A stretch of 64,000 nucleotides of DNA from Nocardioides sp. 1609 (GCF_004522105.1 NZ_SPUJ01000007.1:182559-246558); one strand, 5' to 3'; positions 1 through 8,068 are shown, numbered from the stretch's first letter. Notes: a model not told the origin generated them from the letters alone. Numbers and translations: made by a program.

Positions 1-311
1 AGGCCGAGCGCGGTGACGACCCGGCTGACGTCCTGCTCGGCCTCCTCGGCCGTCGTCCGCACCCCCTCGTCGGGGTGCACGTTGCCGAGCAGCGAACCGA
101 GCGCCGCGACGTTGCCCAGCTCGAGGCCGGCCCGGTCCCACTGGCGCAGCACGTCGAGCGTCGCGGACGGCGGCGCGGTGCGCAGTCCCTCGACGAGCTC
201 CTGGGCACGGGCCAGCCCGCTGTCGGCGCGGTCACGGACCCACGCCCGCCACCCCGCGGCGTCGGCGTCACGGGCGGGCAGGGACAGGGGGACGAGGTTC
301 TCCACGGTCAC
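1..311 (-). CDS. M3 family metallopeptidase, N-terminal part only
   Basis: The complement reads as an open N-terminal fragment of about 103 residues that runs off the left edge of the window. The segment LGNVHPDEGVRTTAEEAEQ (about residues 78-96) matches the N-terminal helical region of M3 oligopeptidases (thimet/oligopeptidase A-like zinc peptidases that cut short peptides in the cytoplasm). The HExxH zinc motif would lie outside the window, so catalytic competence cannot be judged. I take the GTG at 311 as start; a second GTG at 305 is equally possible. It begins 28 bp downstream of the sigma-factor stop and on the same strand, so read-through from that operon is possible. Confidence 0.7.
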   Translation of the reverse strand, partial: MTVENLVPLSLPARDADAAGWRAWVRDRADSGLARAQELVEGLRTAPPSATLDVLRQWDRAGLELGNVAALGSLLGNVHPDEGVRTTAEEAEQDVSRVVTALG

Positions 312-339
312 CGGGACAGGGTAGGCCGGGCCTGGCCGT

Positions 340-1548
340 TCAGCCGGCGAGCTGGTCGCGCCGCCGACGCAGGTAGGCCGTCTCGGCCGGGTTGTCGACC
401 AGGGCGAGCGCGGTGTCGTAGGCGGTCCGGGCCTCGGCCGAGCGACCGAGCCGGCGCAGCAGCTCGGCCCGGGTGACGTGGAACGGGTGGTAGCCCTGCA
501 ACGGCCCGCCCAGCCGGTCGACCTGGGCCAGCGCCACCTCGGGGCCGTCGAGCTCGGCGACGGCGACGAGGCGGTTGAGCGCGACCACCGGGCCCGGGTC
601 GAGCGCGGCCAGGTGGGCGTAGAGCGCGGCGACCTGCGACCAGTCGGTGTCGGCCGCGGTCGGCGCGTCGGTGTGGACGGCGTTCACGGCGGCCAGCAGC
701 TGGTAGCGGCCGGGCCGGCCGAGGGCCAGGCACGCCCGGACCAGGTCGTGACCCTCCTCGATGAGCGGGCGCGACCAGCCGCCGCGGTCCTGCTCGTGCA
801 GCGGCACCAGCTCGCCCCCGGCGATCCGGGAGCCGCGCCGCGCCTCGGTCAGCAGCATCAGGGCCAGCAGCCCGGTGACCTCGGGATCGTCGGGCAGCAG
901 CGAGCGCAGCGTGCGCGCGAGGCGGATCGCCTCGGCCGTGAGGTCGTCGCGCACCGACGTCCCGCCGGCGGTGGAGAGGTAGCCCTCGTTGAAGACGAGG
1001 TAGATCACCGTGAGCACGGCGGCGACCCGCTCGGGCAGGTCGGCCGGCTCGGGGATCCGGTAGGGGATGTGGGCGCCGGCGATCTTCTTCTTGGCGCGGG
1101 TGATCCGCTGGGCCATCGTCGTCTCGGGCACGAGGAAGGCCCGGGCGATCTCGCCGACGGTGAGACCGCCGAGCAGGCGAAGGGTGAGCGCGACCCGCGC
1201 CTCGGGGGCGAGGGCCGGGTGGCAGCAGGTGAAGACCAGGCGCAACCGGTCGTCGTCCACGACGCCGGTCGGCTCGTGGGGCGTGCCGTCGGAGATCATC
1301 AGGGCCGCCTGGTGCTTGGCGTCGCGGTGGGACTCGCGGCGGATCTTGTCGATGGCCTTGCGGGCGGCCGTCGTGGTCAGCCAGGCCCCGGGGTTCGGCG
1401 GGACGCCGTCGACCGGCCACCTCTCGAGGGCGACCAGGAGCGCCTCGCCGGCGGCGTCCTCGGCGACGTCGATGTCGCCGAAACGCCGGACCAGCGAGGC
1501 GACCACCCGGCCGAACTCCTCGCGGTAGACCCGCTCGATCACGTCCAC
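340..1548 (-). CDS. ECF-family RNA polymerase sigma factor, ECF42 (DUF6596) type
   Basis: A 402-residue extracytoplasmic-function sigma factor that would direct RNA polymerase to a small regulon. Residues 1-70 are sigma region 2 and about 100-165 region 4 (TLRLLGGLTVGEIARAF followed by the DNA-binding helix). The remaining 230 residues are the long alpha-helical, TPR-like extension (EARRGSRIAGGELVPL, then ALNRLVAVAELDGP) typical of the ECF42 group, which has no classical anti-sigma factor. The start is GTG at 1548, with another GTG at 1542. It lies 19 bp after the YCII/DGPF gene on the same strand; ECF42 factors are characteristically encoded with DGPF proteins, so the pair is probably a functional unit. 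What signal activates it cannot be read from the sequence. Confidence 0.9.
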   Translation of the reverse strand: MDVIERVYREEFGRVVASLVRRFGDIDVAEDAAGEALLVALERWPVDGVPPNPGAWLTTTAARKAIDKIRRESHRDAKHQAALMISDGTPHEPTGVVDDDRLRLVFTCCHPALAPEARVALTLRLLGGLTVGEIARAFLVPETTMAQRITRAKKKIAGAHIPYRIPEPADLPERVAAVLTVIYLVFNEGYLSTAGGTSVRDDLTAEAIRLARTLRSLLPDDPEVTGLLALMLLTEARRGSRIAGGELVPLHEQDRGGWSRPLIEEGHDLVRACLALGRPGRYQLLAAVNAVHTDAPTAADTDWSQVAALYAHLAALDPGPVVALNRLVAVAELDGPEVALAQVDRLGGPLQGYHPFHVTRAELLRRLGRSAEARTAYDTALALVDNPAETAYLRRRRDQLAG

Positions 1549-1567
1549 GGGATCGTCGACCGGCGGC

Positions 1568-1927
1568 TCAGCCCTCCTGGAAGGGCCGGACCTCGACCGG
1601 GCCGCCGCACGCCCTCGACCCCTGCTTGGCCCAGTCGAGCGCGGCGTCGAGGTCGGCGGCCTCGATGATCCAGAAGCCGCCGAGGTACTCCTTGGACTCC
1701 GAGAACGGGCCGTCGGTGACGACCGGCGCCTCGCCGGTGTTGTCGACGACGGTGGTCGCGTCGTGGGTCTGCAGACCGCCGGCGAACAGCCACGCGCCCT
1801 CGGCCCGGAGCTTCTCGTTGAACGCGCCGACCGCCTCGAACATCGGCTGCATGTCCTCGACGGTCATGGTCTCCATCTCGGCGATCGAGGCCTCGTCGTG
1901 GTTGACGGCCAGGAAGTACTGCGACAT
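1568..1927 (-). CDS. YCII/DGPF-domain protein, partner of the ECF42 sigma factor
   Basis: A 119-residue single-domain protein of the YCII-related (DGPF) family: it begins MSQYFLAVNHDE and carries the diagnostic VTDGPFSESKEYLGGFWI segment around residues 69-86, close to full family length. The biochemical role of DGPF proteins is unsettled; the fold is a small ferredoxin-like dimer. The start ATG at 1927 is preceded by a GAGGAG ribosome-binding site. The gene directly precedes the sigma factor in the same operon, the usual genomic context of ECF42. The C-terminal stretch is slightly unusual (SRACGGPVEVRPF, where many relatives have a longer loop before VEVRP). Confidence 0.9.
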   Translation of the reverse strand: MSQYFLAVNHDEASIAEMETMTVEDMQPMFEAVGAFNEKLRAEGAWLFAGGLQTHDATTVVDNTGEAPVVTDGPFSESKEYLGGFWIIEAADLDAALDWAKQGSRACGGPVEVRPFQEG

Positions 1928-2059
1928 GTCGTTCTCCTCGTTCTCCGGCGGCCCCTGTGGCCGCCTGACACCCTCTCCACGAACGGGCGGGGCCGGACAC
2001 GACAGGCCCGGACGGATTTCTCCGGGATCTTTTCCGAGGCCTTTTCTACCCGATCCCAC

Positions 2060-2065
2060 TACCGT
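2060..2065 (+). promoter_or_regulatory. -10 box of a leaderless promoter (TACCGT)
   Basis: TACCGT fits the actinobacterial TANNNT -10 consensus and ends exactly 6 nt before the ATG at 2072, so transcription would begin at or next to the start codon. No Shine-Dalgarno sequence is visible. The same geometry recurs at 4035, 5936, 16075, 24679 and 45757. Confidence 0.6.
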
Positions 2066-2071
2066 CGAGCC

Positions 2072-2656
2072 ATGACCGACTGGGGCACTCTCTACCGCGA
2101 CCACGTGGCCGCGGTCACCGCGTTGGCCGAGAGCCTCACCGCCGCCGAGCTCGCGGTGTACGTGCCCGGGACGCCGGCGTGGACGGTGCACGACGTCGTC
2201 GCCCACCTCGCCGGCGGGCCGGTCGACGCGGCCACCGGGCGGATGGACGGCGCGCCCGGTCCGGAGTGGACCGCCCGGCACGTCGGCGAGCGCGCCCACC
2301 TGCCGGTCGCCGTCCTCGTGGAGGAGATGCGCGAGCACCAGGACGCGATCGCGGCGTCGACCGTCGACAACCCGCGCCCGGCCATCGTGTGGGACATCGC
2401 CGTGCACCACGCCGACCTGCACGAGGCGCTGGGCAGGGCGAGGCTCCCCGAGCGGCTCTGGGTCCCGGTCCTCGACCAGCTGGCTGCGGCTCGCGCGCCG
2501 CGTCTCGTCGGGACCGTCGACCCCTACGAGCTGTTCCGCGCCCTGTTCTCGCGCCGCTCACGCCACCAGATGCGCGCCTGGGGCCTCGACGACGACGTCA
2601 TCGAGGCGGTCTGCATCTTCGGCCCGCGCGACGACGACCAGCCGGTGCCCGCCTGA
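2072..2656 (+). CDS. Maleylpyruvate-isomerase/DinB-like four-helix protein (TIGR03083 type)
   Basis: A 194-residue protein whose first 60 residues (DHVAAVTALAESLTAAELA, then PGTPAWTVHDVVAHLAGG) match the N-terminal helical domain of the mycothiol-dependent maleylpyruvate isomerase/TIGR03083 family, where a histidine in the VAHLAG motif helps bind a metal. A second conserved histidine pair appears in WDIAVHHADLHEALG (about residues 110-124). Members are cytoplasmic and many are thought to act with mycothiol or as metal-dependent transferases; the substrate here is unknown. The start ATG at 2072 is favoured by the -10 box 6 nt upstream. Its TGA overlaps the ATG of the next gene by 1 base, so the two are translationally coupled. 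Confidence 0.75.
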   Translation: MTDWGTLYRDHVAAVTALAESLTAAELAVYVPGTPAWTVHDVVAHLAGGPVDAATGRMDGAPGPEWTARHVGERAHLPVAVLVEEMREHQDAIAASTVDNPRPAIVWDIAVHHADLHEALGRARLPERLWVPVLDQLAAARAPRLVGTVDPYELFRALFSRRSRHQMRAWGLDDDVIEAVCIFGPRDDDQPVPA

Positions 2657-3012
2657 TGGCCAGCTACGCCGTCAACCAGGCCGGGGTGGACCGGGCACGC
2701 GAGCTGATCCGGGCCCGCCAGTACGTCCTCGACAGCGACTGGGGCGACGTCCAACCGGACGCGGCGGCGGAGAACGCCTACCTCGAGCGCCACTCGTGGG
2801 AGGAGTACGCCGCCTGGCACCTCGGACTCACCGAGGGCGCGAGCGACGCCACCAAGCCGCGCTACGCGTTCGTGCACGGCGACCTGCGCCGGGTGCACCG
2901 CTCCGGCCTCATCGCCTGCGTCTACCGGGCCTCGGAGTGGCGGCACAAGCAGGTCGAGCTGGCCGCCCACGACCTGCTCCAGGAGCTCGACGGCGTCGCC
3001 GGCATCGGCTGA
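2656..3012 (+). CDS. Conserved actinobacterial protein of unknown function
   Basis: A 118-residue soluble protein without membrane segments or signal peptide. Its sequence is rich in aromatic and charged residues (YLERHSWEEYAAWHLGLTEGA; KPRYAFVHGDLRRVHRSGL). It resembles small hypothetical proteins common in actinobacteria, but I do not recognise a domain with a known reaction. It is coupled to the upstream maleylpyruvate-isomerase-like gene (TGATG junction) and so is probably co-transcribed from the leaderless promoter at 2060. Codon usage is like the neighbours, which supports a real gene. Confidence 0.7.
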   Translation: MASYAVNQAGVDRARELIRARQYVLDSDWGDVQPDAAAENAYLERHSWEEYAAWHLGLTEGASDATKPRYAFVHGDLRRVHRSGLIACVYRASEWRHKQVELAAHDLLQELDGVAGIG

Positions 3013-3076
3013 CCCCACCACCGGAGGCTGGGCAGCGAACCCCGGCGAGCGCCGACGAAGCCGCCGGCCCCGCGAT

Positions 3077-3147
3077 GGCCTCGGTGGGCCGGTCAGTCTC
3101 GACACGACCGCGGGCTCGCTGCGCTCCCCTGCGTCGTGTCACCACCC
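3077..3147. repeat. Dispersed intergenic repeat, copy A
   Basis: Begins GGCCTCGGTGGGCC, contains GTCTCGACACG, and ends GTGTCACCACC. A related element in the opposite orientation lies at 47097-47170. It sits between convergently transcribed genes and contains no plausible ORF. Confidence 0.55.
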
Positions 3148-3648
3148 CCAGGAGCCGGGCGAACCCTTGAACGGACCGACGACGCGCGAGGTGATCCAGC
3201 CGCCGTAGAAGCCGCCGTCCTGGGGCTCGACGACCTCGCCGTCAATGAGGCACCGGTCGACCTGCCCGGGCATGACCGCGACCGCGTCCACCAGGTCGGC
3301 GAACCGCGCCGTCGGCGTCGGGTAGGTCCAGGCGGCCCGCGGGGCGACGACGTCCCCGGAGACGAGGTCGAAGTAGGACGCCTCTCCCTTCCACTCGCAC
3401 ATCGAGCTCCCGGCGACCGGGCGCAGGACGCCGTCCGCGAACGCCGTGCGCGGCAGGTAGTACGTCGGTGGGTGGCTGGTCTCCAGCACCCGCCACGAGC
3501 GGGTGGTCGCGGCGACCACGACACCGCCGAGGACCACCTCGACGGACTCGGTCGAGACCTCCAGGGCCGGTGGGCGCGGGTAGTCCCAGCAGGACTCCTG
3601 GCCCGGGCCGGGCTTGACGCGCTTCGAGGGGGGCGGGTGCGGGGTCAC
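3139..3648 (-). CDS. DUF427 domain protein
   Basis: A 169-residue protein covering the DUF427 fold, a small beta-rich domain found in bacteria and fungi whose biochemical function is not established. Characteristic segments are ESVEVVLGGVVVAATTRSWRVLETSHPPTYYLP (residues about 29-61) and AWTYPTPTARFADLVDAVAVMPGQVD (about 105-130), with the typical CEWKGEASYFDL motif between them. The start is GTG at 3648, directly after a GGAGG; this spacing is tight, and an internal GTG ten codons further is an alternative. It is read on the minus strand, convergent with the preceding gene, and followed upstream by the DUF4287 gene 38 bp away. Confidence 0.85.
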   Translation of the reverse strand: MTPHPPPSKRVKPGPGQESCWDYPRPPALEVSTESVEVVLGGVVVAATTRSWRVLETSHPPTYYLPRTAFADGVLRPVAGSSMCEWKGEASYFDLVSGDVVAPRAAWTYPTPTARFADLVDAVAVMPGQVDRCLIDGEVVEPQDGGFYGGWITSRVVGPFKGSPGSWGW

Positions 3649-3686
3649 CCCTCCAGCCTGGCACCGCGGTGGTCGCGCGGGCCGGG

Positions 3687-3968
3687 CTACCGCGCGGCGA
3701 TCCCGTCGAGGCGCAGCACGGTCGACCCGTCGCGGTGCGGGCCCGTCGTGCCGACGTGCTTGCCGTCGATCTCGGGACCGTTCTTGATCACGTGCACCAG
3801 CGCCATCCCGTGCCCCCGCCCCAGCCCGAGGTCCTCGGCGAGCCAGGCGAGGATCTCGCCTGCTTTCGTGTCCGCCCCGAAGCCACGGGCACGGGCGAGG
3901 TCGACGAGCTCCTGCGGGGTGCGGCCGGTCTTCCTCTCGGCGCCGTCGAGGTAGGCCTGGAACGACAT
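3687..3968 (-). CDS. DUF4287 domain protein
   Basis: A 93-residue protein that begins MSFQAYLDGAERKTGRTPQ, the hallmark of the DUF4287 family, followed by LVDLARARGFG and LAEDLGLGRGHGMALVHVIKNG, which resembles a small helical, possibly DNA-binding or protein-interaction, fold. Family members often accompany DUF5655 or DUF1801 domains; here the domain stands alone at full length. No enzymatic residues are known. The ATG at 3968 has AGGAGG-like sequence (complement of tcctcctg) 7 nt upstream, which fixes the start. It is divergently oriented to the carbonic anhydrase gene. Confidence 0.85.
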   Translation of the reverse strand: MSFQAYLDGAERKTGRTPQELVDLARARGFGADTKAGEILAWLAEDLGLGRGHGMALVHVIKNGPEIDGKHVGTTGPHRDGSTVLRLDGIAAR

Positions 3969-4034
3969 GGGTGCTCCTCCTGCGGTCGGTGTGAGACATC
4001 TGACTCCACGGCGCGGGAGGAATCATCGATCGTC

Positions 4035-4040
4035 TAGCGT
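4035..4040 (+). promoter_or_regulatory. -10 box of a leaderless promoter (TAGCGT)
   Basis: TAGCGT ends 6 nt before the GTG start at 4047, the same arrangement as at 2060. There is no ribosome-binding site between the box and the start codon. Confidence 0.6.
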
Positions 4041-4046
4041 GCTCCG

Positions 4047-4577
4047 GTGAACCTGTTCGAGTTCGAGGGCAGACGGCCCACCGTGCACCCCGAGGCCTTC
4101 GTCGCGCCGACCGCCACCCTGATCGGCGACGTGACCGTGGAGCGGGGTGCGAGCATCTGGTACGGCGCCGTGCTGCGGGCCGACATCTGCGCGATCGTCA
4201 TCCGGGAGGGGTCGAACGTGCAGGACAACTCCGTGCTCCACGCCCAGCCCGACACCACCCTGACCGTCGGCCCCGACGCCACCATCGGGCACGGGTGCGT
4301 CGTGCACTGCGCCGAGGTCGGCGCGAAGGCGCTGGTCGGCAACGGCAGCACGCTCCTCGACGGCGCCACCATCGGGGCCGGCACGCTGGTCGCCGCCGGC
4401 TCCGTCGTCACCCCCGGCACCGCCATCCCCGCCGGCGTGGTGGCCGCCGGGATCCCGTGCCGGGTGACGAAGCCGATCACCGGGACCTCCTCGGAGTTCT
4501 GGGTCGAGATGAACCCGCCGTACTACCGCGAGCTCGCCCAGCGGCACGCCGCGGGAGCACCGCGGGTGGGCGAGTGA
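4047..4577 (+). CDS. Gamma-class carbonic anhydrase family protein
   Basis: A 176-residue left-handed beta-helix protein of the gamma carbonic anhydrase/PaaY/YrdA family. Hexapeptide repeats run from about residue 14 to 145. The three metal-binding histidines are visible in the expected places (VLHAQPD about residue 70, GHGCVVH about residues 82-88), and the ADICAIVIREGSNVQDNSV segment is typical. The enzyme would hydrate CO2 to bicarbonate, or act as a thioesterase-related variant; sequence alone does not decide. The C-terminal EFWVEMNPPYYRELAQRH tail is normal for the family. GTG at 4047 is chosen because of the leaderless -10 box. The MFS gene follows 28 bp downstream. Confidence 0.9.
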   Translation: MNLFEFEGRRPTVHPEAFVAPTATLIGDVTVERGASIWYGAVLRADICAIVIREGSNVQDNSVLHAQPDTTLTVGPDATIGHGCVVHCAEVGAKALVGNGSTLLDGATIGAGTLVAAGSVVTPGTAIPAGVVAAGIPCRVTKPITGTSSEFWVEMNPPYYRELAQRHAAGAPRVGE

Positions 4578-4605
4578 GCCGCGACGGGCTCGACCCCGAC
4601 CGCCG

Positions 4606-5913
4606 GTGAGCCGCCTCCGGAGCCTGGTCGCCGACACCCGCCCCCTCGAGAACGCCCACTTCCGGCGGCTGTGGCGCGCCAACATCATCACCGTCGTCGG
4701 CGCCCAGCTGACGGTCGTGGCGGTGCCGGCCCAGATCTACGCCGACACCGGCTCCTCGGCGTACGTCGGGCTGACCGGCGTCTTCGGCCTGGTGCCCCTC
4801 GTCGTGTTCGGGCTCTGGGGCGGCGCGCTGGCCGACGTCTTCGACCGCCGCACGATCCTGGTCTGCACGACGCTCGGGCTGATCGTGACCAGCGGGCTGT
4901 TCTGGGTGCAGTCGGCGCTCGGCAACACCAACGTCTGGGTGCTGCTGTGCCTGTTCGCGGTGCAGCAGGCGTTCTTCGGGGTCAATCAGCCGACCCGCAG
5001 CGCGGTGCTCCCGCGCCTCGTCCCGCTCGAGCAGCTCCCGGCGGCGAACGCGCTCAACTCCACGGTCTTCATGGCCGGCGGCATCGCCGGTCCGCTGGTC
5101 GCCGGCGCGCTGATCCCTGTCTTCGGGCTCCAGTGGCTCTACCTGATCGACACCGTCACCCTGCTCGCGACGCTGTCCGCCGTCGTCCGGCTGCCGTCGA
5201 TGACGGTCGAGCGGGGTGCGGGGGTGGTCGCGAAGGCACCCGGGCTGCGCTCCGTCATCGCGGGGTTCACCTACCTGCGCGGCCACCCGGTGCTGCTGAT
5301 GTCGTTCCTGGTCGACATCATCGCGATGGTCTTCGGGATGCCGCGCGCGCTGTTCCCGGAGATCGCCCACGAGACCTTCCGCGGTCCCGAGGAGGGCGGC
5401 ATCGCGTTCGCGCTGCTCTTCGCCGCGATCCCGGCCGGCGCCGTCATCGGCGGCGTCTTCTCCGGCTGGGTCTCGCGGGTCAGCGGCCAGGGCAGGGCGG
5501 TCGTCGTCTGCATCGTCGTGTGGGGGGTGGCGATCGTCGGGTTCGGCCTCGCGGTCGGCGTCGCCGGCGCCCAGGACGACGTCGGCGTCCGGCACGCGTT
5601 CCTCGTCGTGGCGGTGCTGATGCTCGTGGTCGGCGGGGCCGCCGACATGGCCTCCTCCGCCTTCCGGTCCGCCATGCTTCAGGCCGCCGCCACCGACGAG
5701 GTCCGCGGCCGGCTCCAGGGCATCTTCATCGTGGTCGTCGCCGGCGGCCCTCGGGTCGCCGACGTCGCGCACGGCGCCGCGGCCGCCGGTGTCGGCACGG
5801 CCGTCGCCGCGACGGGTGGCGGCGTGCTGGTCGTGGTGCTGACCGTCGTCGCCGCGCTCGCGGTGCCGTCGTTCGTGCGCTACCGCATCATCCGGGCAGC
5901 CGGACCGGTGTAG
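4606..5913 (+). CDS. MFS transporter (EntS/MFS_3-like exporter)
   Basis: A 435-residue integral membrane protein with about 12 hydrophobic segments and the MFS_3 signatures: FRRLWRANIITVVGAQL at the first helix, GGALADVFDRRTIL in loop 2-3 and VLPRLVPLEQLPAANAL in loop 4-5. Members export siderophores or drugs by proton antiport across the cytoplasmic membrane; the substrate here is unknown. The GTG at 4606 gives a normal N-terminus, although no strong ribosome-binding site is seen. It lies 28 bp after the carbonic anhydrase gene and is probably co-transcribed with it. The last helix is followed by a short basic tail (RYRIIRAAG). Confidence 0.88.
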   Translation: MSRLRSLVADTRPLENAHFRRLWRANIITVVGAQLTVVAVPAQIYADTGSSAYVGLTGVFGLVPLVVFGLWGGALADVFDRRTILVCTTLGLIVTSGLFWVQSALGNTNVWVLLCLFAVQQAFFGVNQPTRSAVLPRLVPLEQLPAANALNSTVFMAGGIAGPLVAGALIPVFGLQWLYLIDTVTLLATLSAVVRLPSMTVERGAGVVAKAPGLRSVIAGFTYLRGHPVLLMSFLVDIIAMVFGMPRALFPEIAHETFRGPEEGGIAFALLFAAIPAGAVIGGVFSGWVSRVSGQGRAVVVCIVVWGVAIVGFGLAVGVAGAQDDVGVRHAFLVVAVLMLVVGGAADMASSAFRSAMLQAAATDEVRGRLQGIFIVVVAGGPRVADVAHGAAAAGVGTAVAATGGGVLVVVLTVVAALAVPSFVRYRIIRAAGPV

Positions 5914-5935
5914 GCCGCCCTCCAGACCGGCGACC

Positions 5936-5941
5936 TAGACT
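5936..5941 (+). promoter_or_regulatory. -10 box of a leaderless promoter (TAGACT)
   Basis: TAGACT ends 6 nt before the GTG at 5948. It lies in the 34-bp gap after the MFS gene, so the SDR gene has its own promoter. Confidence 0.6.
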
Positions 5942-5947
5942 CCCCGG

Positions 5948-7429
5948 GTGATCGACCCGGACGACCTCGAGGCCACCCTGCGCGTGCTCGGTGCGCTGCA
6001 CACCGTGCCCGAGGAGCACCCCGACCACGTCGCGGTGAAGCGGGCGGCGTCCCACATGTACAAGGCGCTCAAGCGCGAGCGCCGCACCGCCAAGCGGGAG
6101 GCCGAGCTGGCCCACGACCGGGCCGTCACCGAGGCCACCGCGACCGGGAGCCCGCTGCGCATCGACGACGAGACCGAGGGCGTGCTGCTCACGACGCCGA
6201 CGACGGGCGCGTTCGCCGGCGAGCTGCTCAACCCGCGCGGCTGCTACATCTGCAAGCGCGACTACACGCTGGTCGATGCGTTCTACCACTGGCTGTGCCC
6301 CGACTGCGCCGCGCGCTCGCACGCCAAGCGCGACCAGGGCACCGACCTCACCGGACGCCGGGCGCTGCTGACCGGCGGTCGCGCCAAGATCGGCATGTAC
6401 ATCGCGCTGCGGCTGCTCCGAGACGGCGCGCACCTGACGATCACCACCCGATTCCCGCACGACGCGGCCCGGCGGTTCTCGTCGCTGGCCGACAGCGGCG
6501 ACTGGCTGCACCGCCTCAAGGTGGTCGGCATCGACCTGCGCGACCCCACCCAGGTGGTGGCGCTGGCCGACGACGTCGCCGCGGCCGGCCGGCTCGACGT
6601 GCTCATCAACAACGCCTGCCAGACCGTGCGCCGGTCGCCGGGCGCCTACGCGCCGCTCGTCGAGGCCGAGCGCGAGCCGCTGCCCGAGGGCGTCGAGCTG
6701 CCGGAGATGGTCACCTTCGACCGGGTCTCCGAGCTGCACCCGGCCGCGATCTCCGGGGCGCTGGCGCAGGCCCCGGTCGCCCACCACGACGGCGAGTCGC
6801 TCGAGCACGCCCGTGCCGCGCACACCGCGGCCAGCCTCACCGCGCTCGCGCTGCGCGGCGGCAGCGCCTCGCTCGACGCCCACCTCGCCGGCACCGCCGT
6901 CGACGCCGGCGGGCTGCTGCCCGACGTCGCGACCGCGAACTCGTGGACCCAGACGGTCGACGAGGTCGACCCGCTGGAGCTCCTCGAGGTGCAGCTGTGC
7001 AACTCGGTCGCGCCGTTCCTGCTCGTCTCGCGGCTGCGGCCGGCGATGGCGGCGGCCGCCGCGGCGGCGCCGTCCGGGCGGGCCCACGTCGTCAACGTCT
7101 CGGCGATGGAGGGGCAGTTCGGCCGTCGCTACAAGGGTCCCGGACACCCGCACACCAACATGGCCAAGGCCGCGCTGAACATGCTGACCCGCACGTCGGC
7201 GGGCGAGATGTTCGAGACCGACCGGATCCTGATGAACGCCGTCGACACGGGCTGGATCACCGACGAGCGCCCGCACCACGAGAAGCTCCGCATCGCCGCC
7301 GAGGGCTGGCACGCCCCGCTCGACCTGGTCGACGGCGCCGCGCGCGTCTACGACCCGGTCGTCCGCGGCGAGGCCGGCGAGGACCTGCACGGCCACTTCC
7401 TCAAGGACTACGACCCCAGTCCCTGGTGA
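5948..7429 (+). CDS. Atypical SDR-fold protein with N-terminal zinc ribbon
   Basis: A 493-residue protein of two parts. Residues 1-95 are mainly helical and charged; C99/C102 and C117/C120 form a CxxC-x14-CxxC zinc ribbon. Residues about 138-490 follow the short-chain dehydrogenase/reductase (Rossmann) pattern, but key motifs are altered. The glycine motif is TGGRAKIG (142-149) rather than TGxxxGxG, NNAG is NNACQT, and the usual YxxxK reads TNMAK, so the catalytic tyrosine is replaced by threonine while serine (NVSAMEG) and lysine remain. About 120 extra residues lie between NNAC and the serine motif. The length suggests a specialised family, possibly a binding or non-classical enzyme. No function can be assigned. 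Confidence 0.8.
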   Translation: MIDPDDLEATLRVLGALHTVPEEHPDHVAVKRAASHMYKALKRERRTAKREAELAHDRAVTEATATGSPLRIDDETEGVLLTTPTTGAFAGELLNPRGCYICKRDYTLVDAFYHWLCPDCAARSHAKRDQGTDLTGRRALLTGGRAKIGMYIALRLLRDGAHLTITTRFPHDAARRFSSLADSGDWLHRLKVVGIDLRDPTQVVALADDVAAAGRLDVLINNACQTVRRSPGAYAPLVEAEREPLPEGVELPEMVTFDRVSELHPAAISGALAQAPVAHHDGESLEHARAAHTAASLTALALRGGSASLDAHLAGTAVDAGGLLPDVATANSWTQTVDEVDPLELLEVQLCNSVAPFLLVSRLRPAMAAAAAAAPSGRAHVVNVSAMEGQFGRRYKGPGHPHTNMAKAALNMLTRTSAGEMFETDRILMNAVDTGWITDERPHHEKLRIAAEGWHAPLDLVDGAARVYDPVVRGEAGEDLHGHFLKDYDPSPW

Positions 7430-7495
7430 GGACGTCGTACAAGCACAGACACCTCGCTACCTGGTGACGGCCCGCGCCGCGTTACGACGCGGAAC

Positions 7496-7514
7496 CGGCG
7501 GTGGACGACCGCCG
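7496..7514. terminator. Hairpin between convergent genes
   Basis: CGGCGGT and ACCGCCG form a perfect 7-bp stem with a 5-nt loop (GGACG). It lies between the 3' ends of the SDR gene and the DinB-like gene. There is no U-tract, as is common in actinobacteria. Confidence 0.4.
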
Positions 7515-7542
7515 CGGTGTACGTGGTTCTACGACGCGTGGG

Positions 7543-8040
7543 TCAGAGACCCAGCAGCCCGCGCACGTAGGCGGCCTGGCCGACGTGCTGGGTGTCGTCG
7601 TTCACGACGCTGACCAGCCGGACGCCGAGGGTCACCGGCGGGTCCCACCGCTCGTCGACCACGCGGTCGAGGTCGTCGGGCGCGAGGGTGGCGACGTGGG
7701 CGACCGAGCGCTCGTGCACCGCGACCAGGTACTCCGCCAGCAGGGCGGCGTCCCAGGTGCCCGCGCCGACGTCGGCGCTGCTCTGGCCGAAGCCGATCGC
7801 GTCGTCGTCGTAGGGCAGGGCGAAGCGCCCGGCGAACGCCGGGTAGACCTGGTCGGCGCCGGCGACGTCCGCCACGTGGTCGTCCTGGACCCTCGCCAGG
7901 TGCCAGACCAGCCAGCCGATCGGGTTGGCGTCCGGGGTCGGGCGGTGCGCCAGCTGGTCGGGCGTCAGCCCGTCGAGCACCGCCAGCCCGCTCTCGCGGA
8001 CCCGCTCCAGTCCCTCGACGATCACCTCGGCAGGAGTCAT
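7543..8040 (-). CDS. DinB/DUF664-like protein
   Basis: A 165-residue four-helix-bundle protein of the DinB_2/DUF664 group. It starts MTPAEVIVEGLERVRESG, has the conserved metal-ligand helix NPIGWLVWHLARVQDDHVAD (about residues 38-57), and a third histidine in VNDDTQHVGQAAYVRGL at the C-terminus, the usual metal-binding triad. Relatives include mycothiol-dependent and bacillithiol-dependent S-transferases, but many have unknown substrates. The ATG at 8040 has TAGGTT 7 nt upstream on the coding strand, suggesting another near-leaderless transcript. Two tandem palindromes lie just upstream (8069-8137). Confidence 0.8.
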   Translation of the reverse strand: MTPAEVIVEGLERVRESGLAVLDGLTPDQLAHRPTPDANPIGWLVWHLARVQDDHVADVAGADQVYPAFAGRFALPYDDDAIGFGQSSADVGAGTWDAALLAEYLVAVHERSVAHVATLAPDDLDRVVDERWDPPVTLGVRLVSVVNDDTQHVGQAAYVRGLLGL

Positions 8041-8068
8041 GGCACCCAACCTACGTCCCACCTCCGCT

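Noticed and set aside
7430..7542. Possible small RNA or gene between the SDR and DinB-like genes
   Set aside because: Only a short hairpin is visible and no promoter or ORF with normal codon use.
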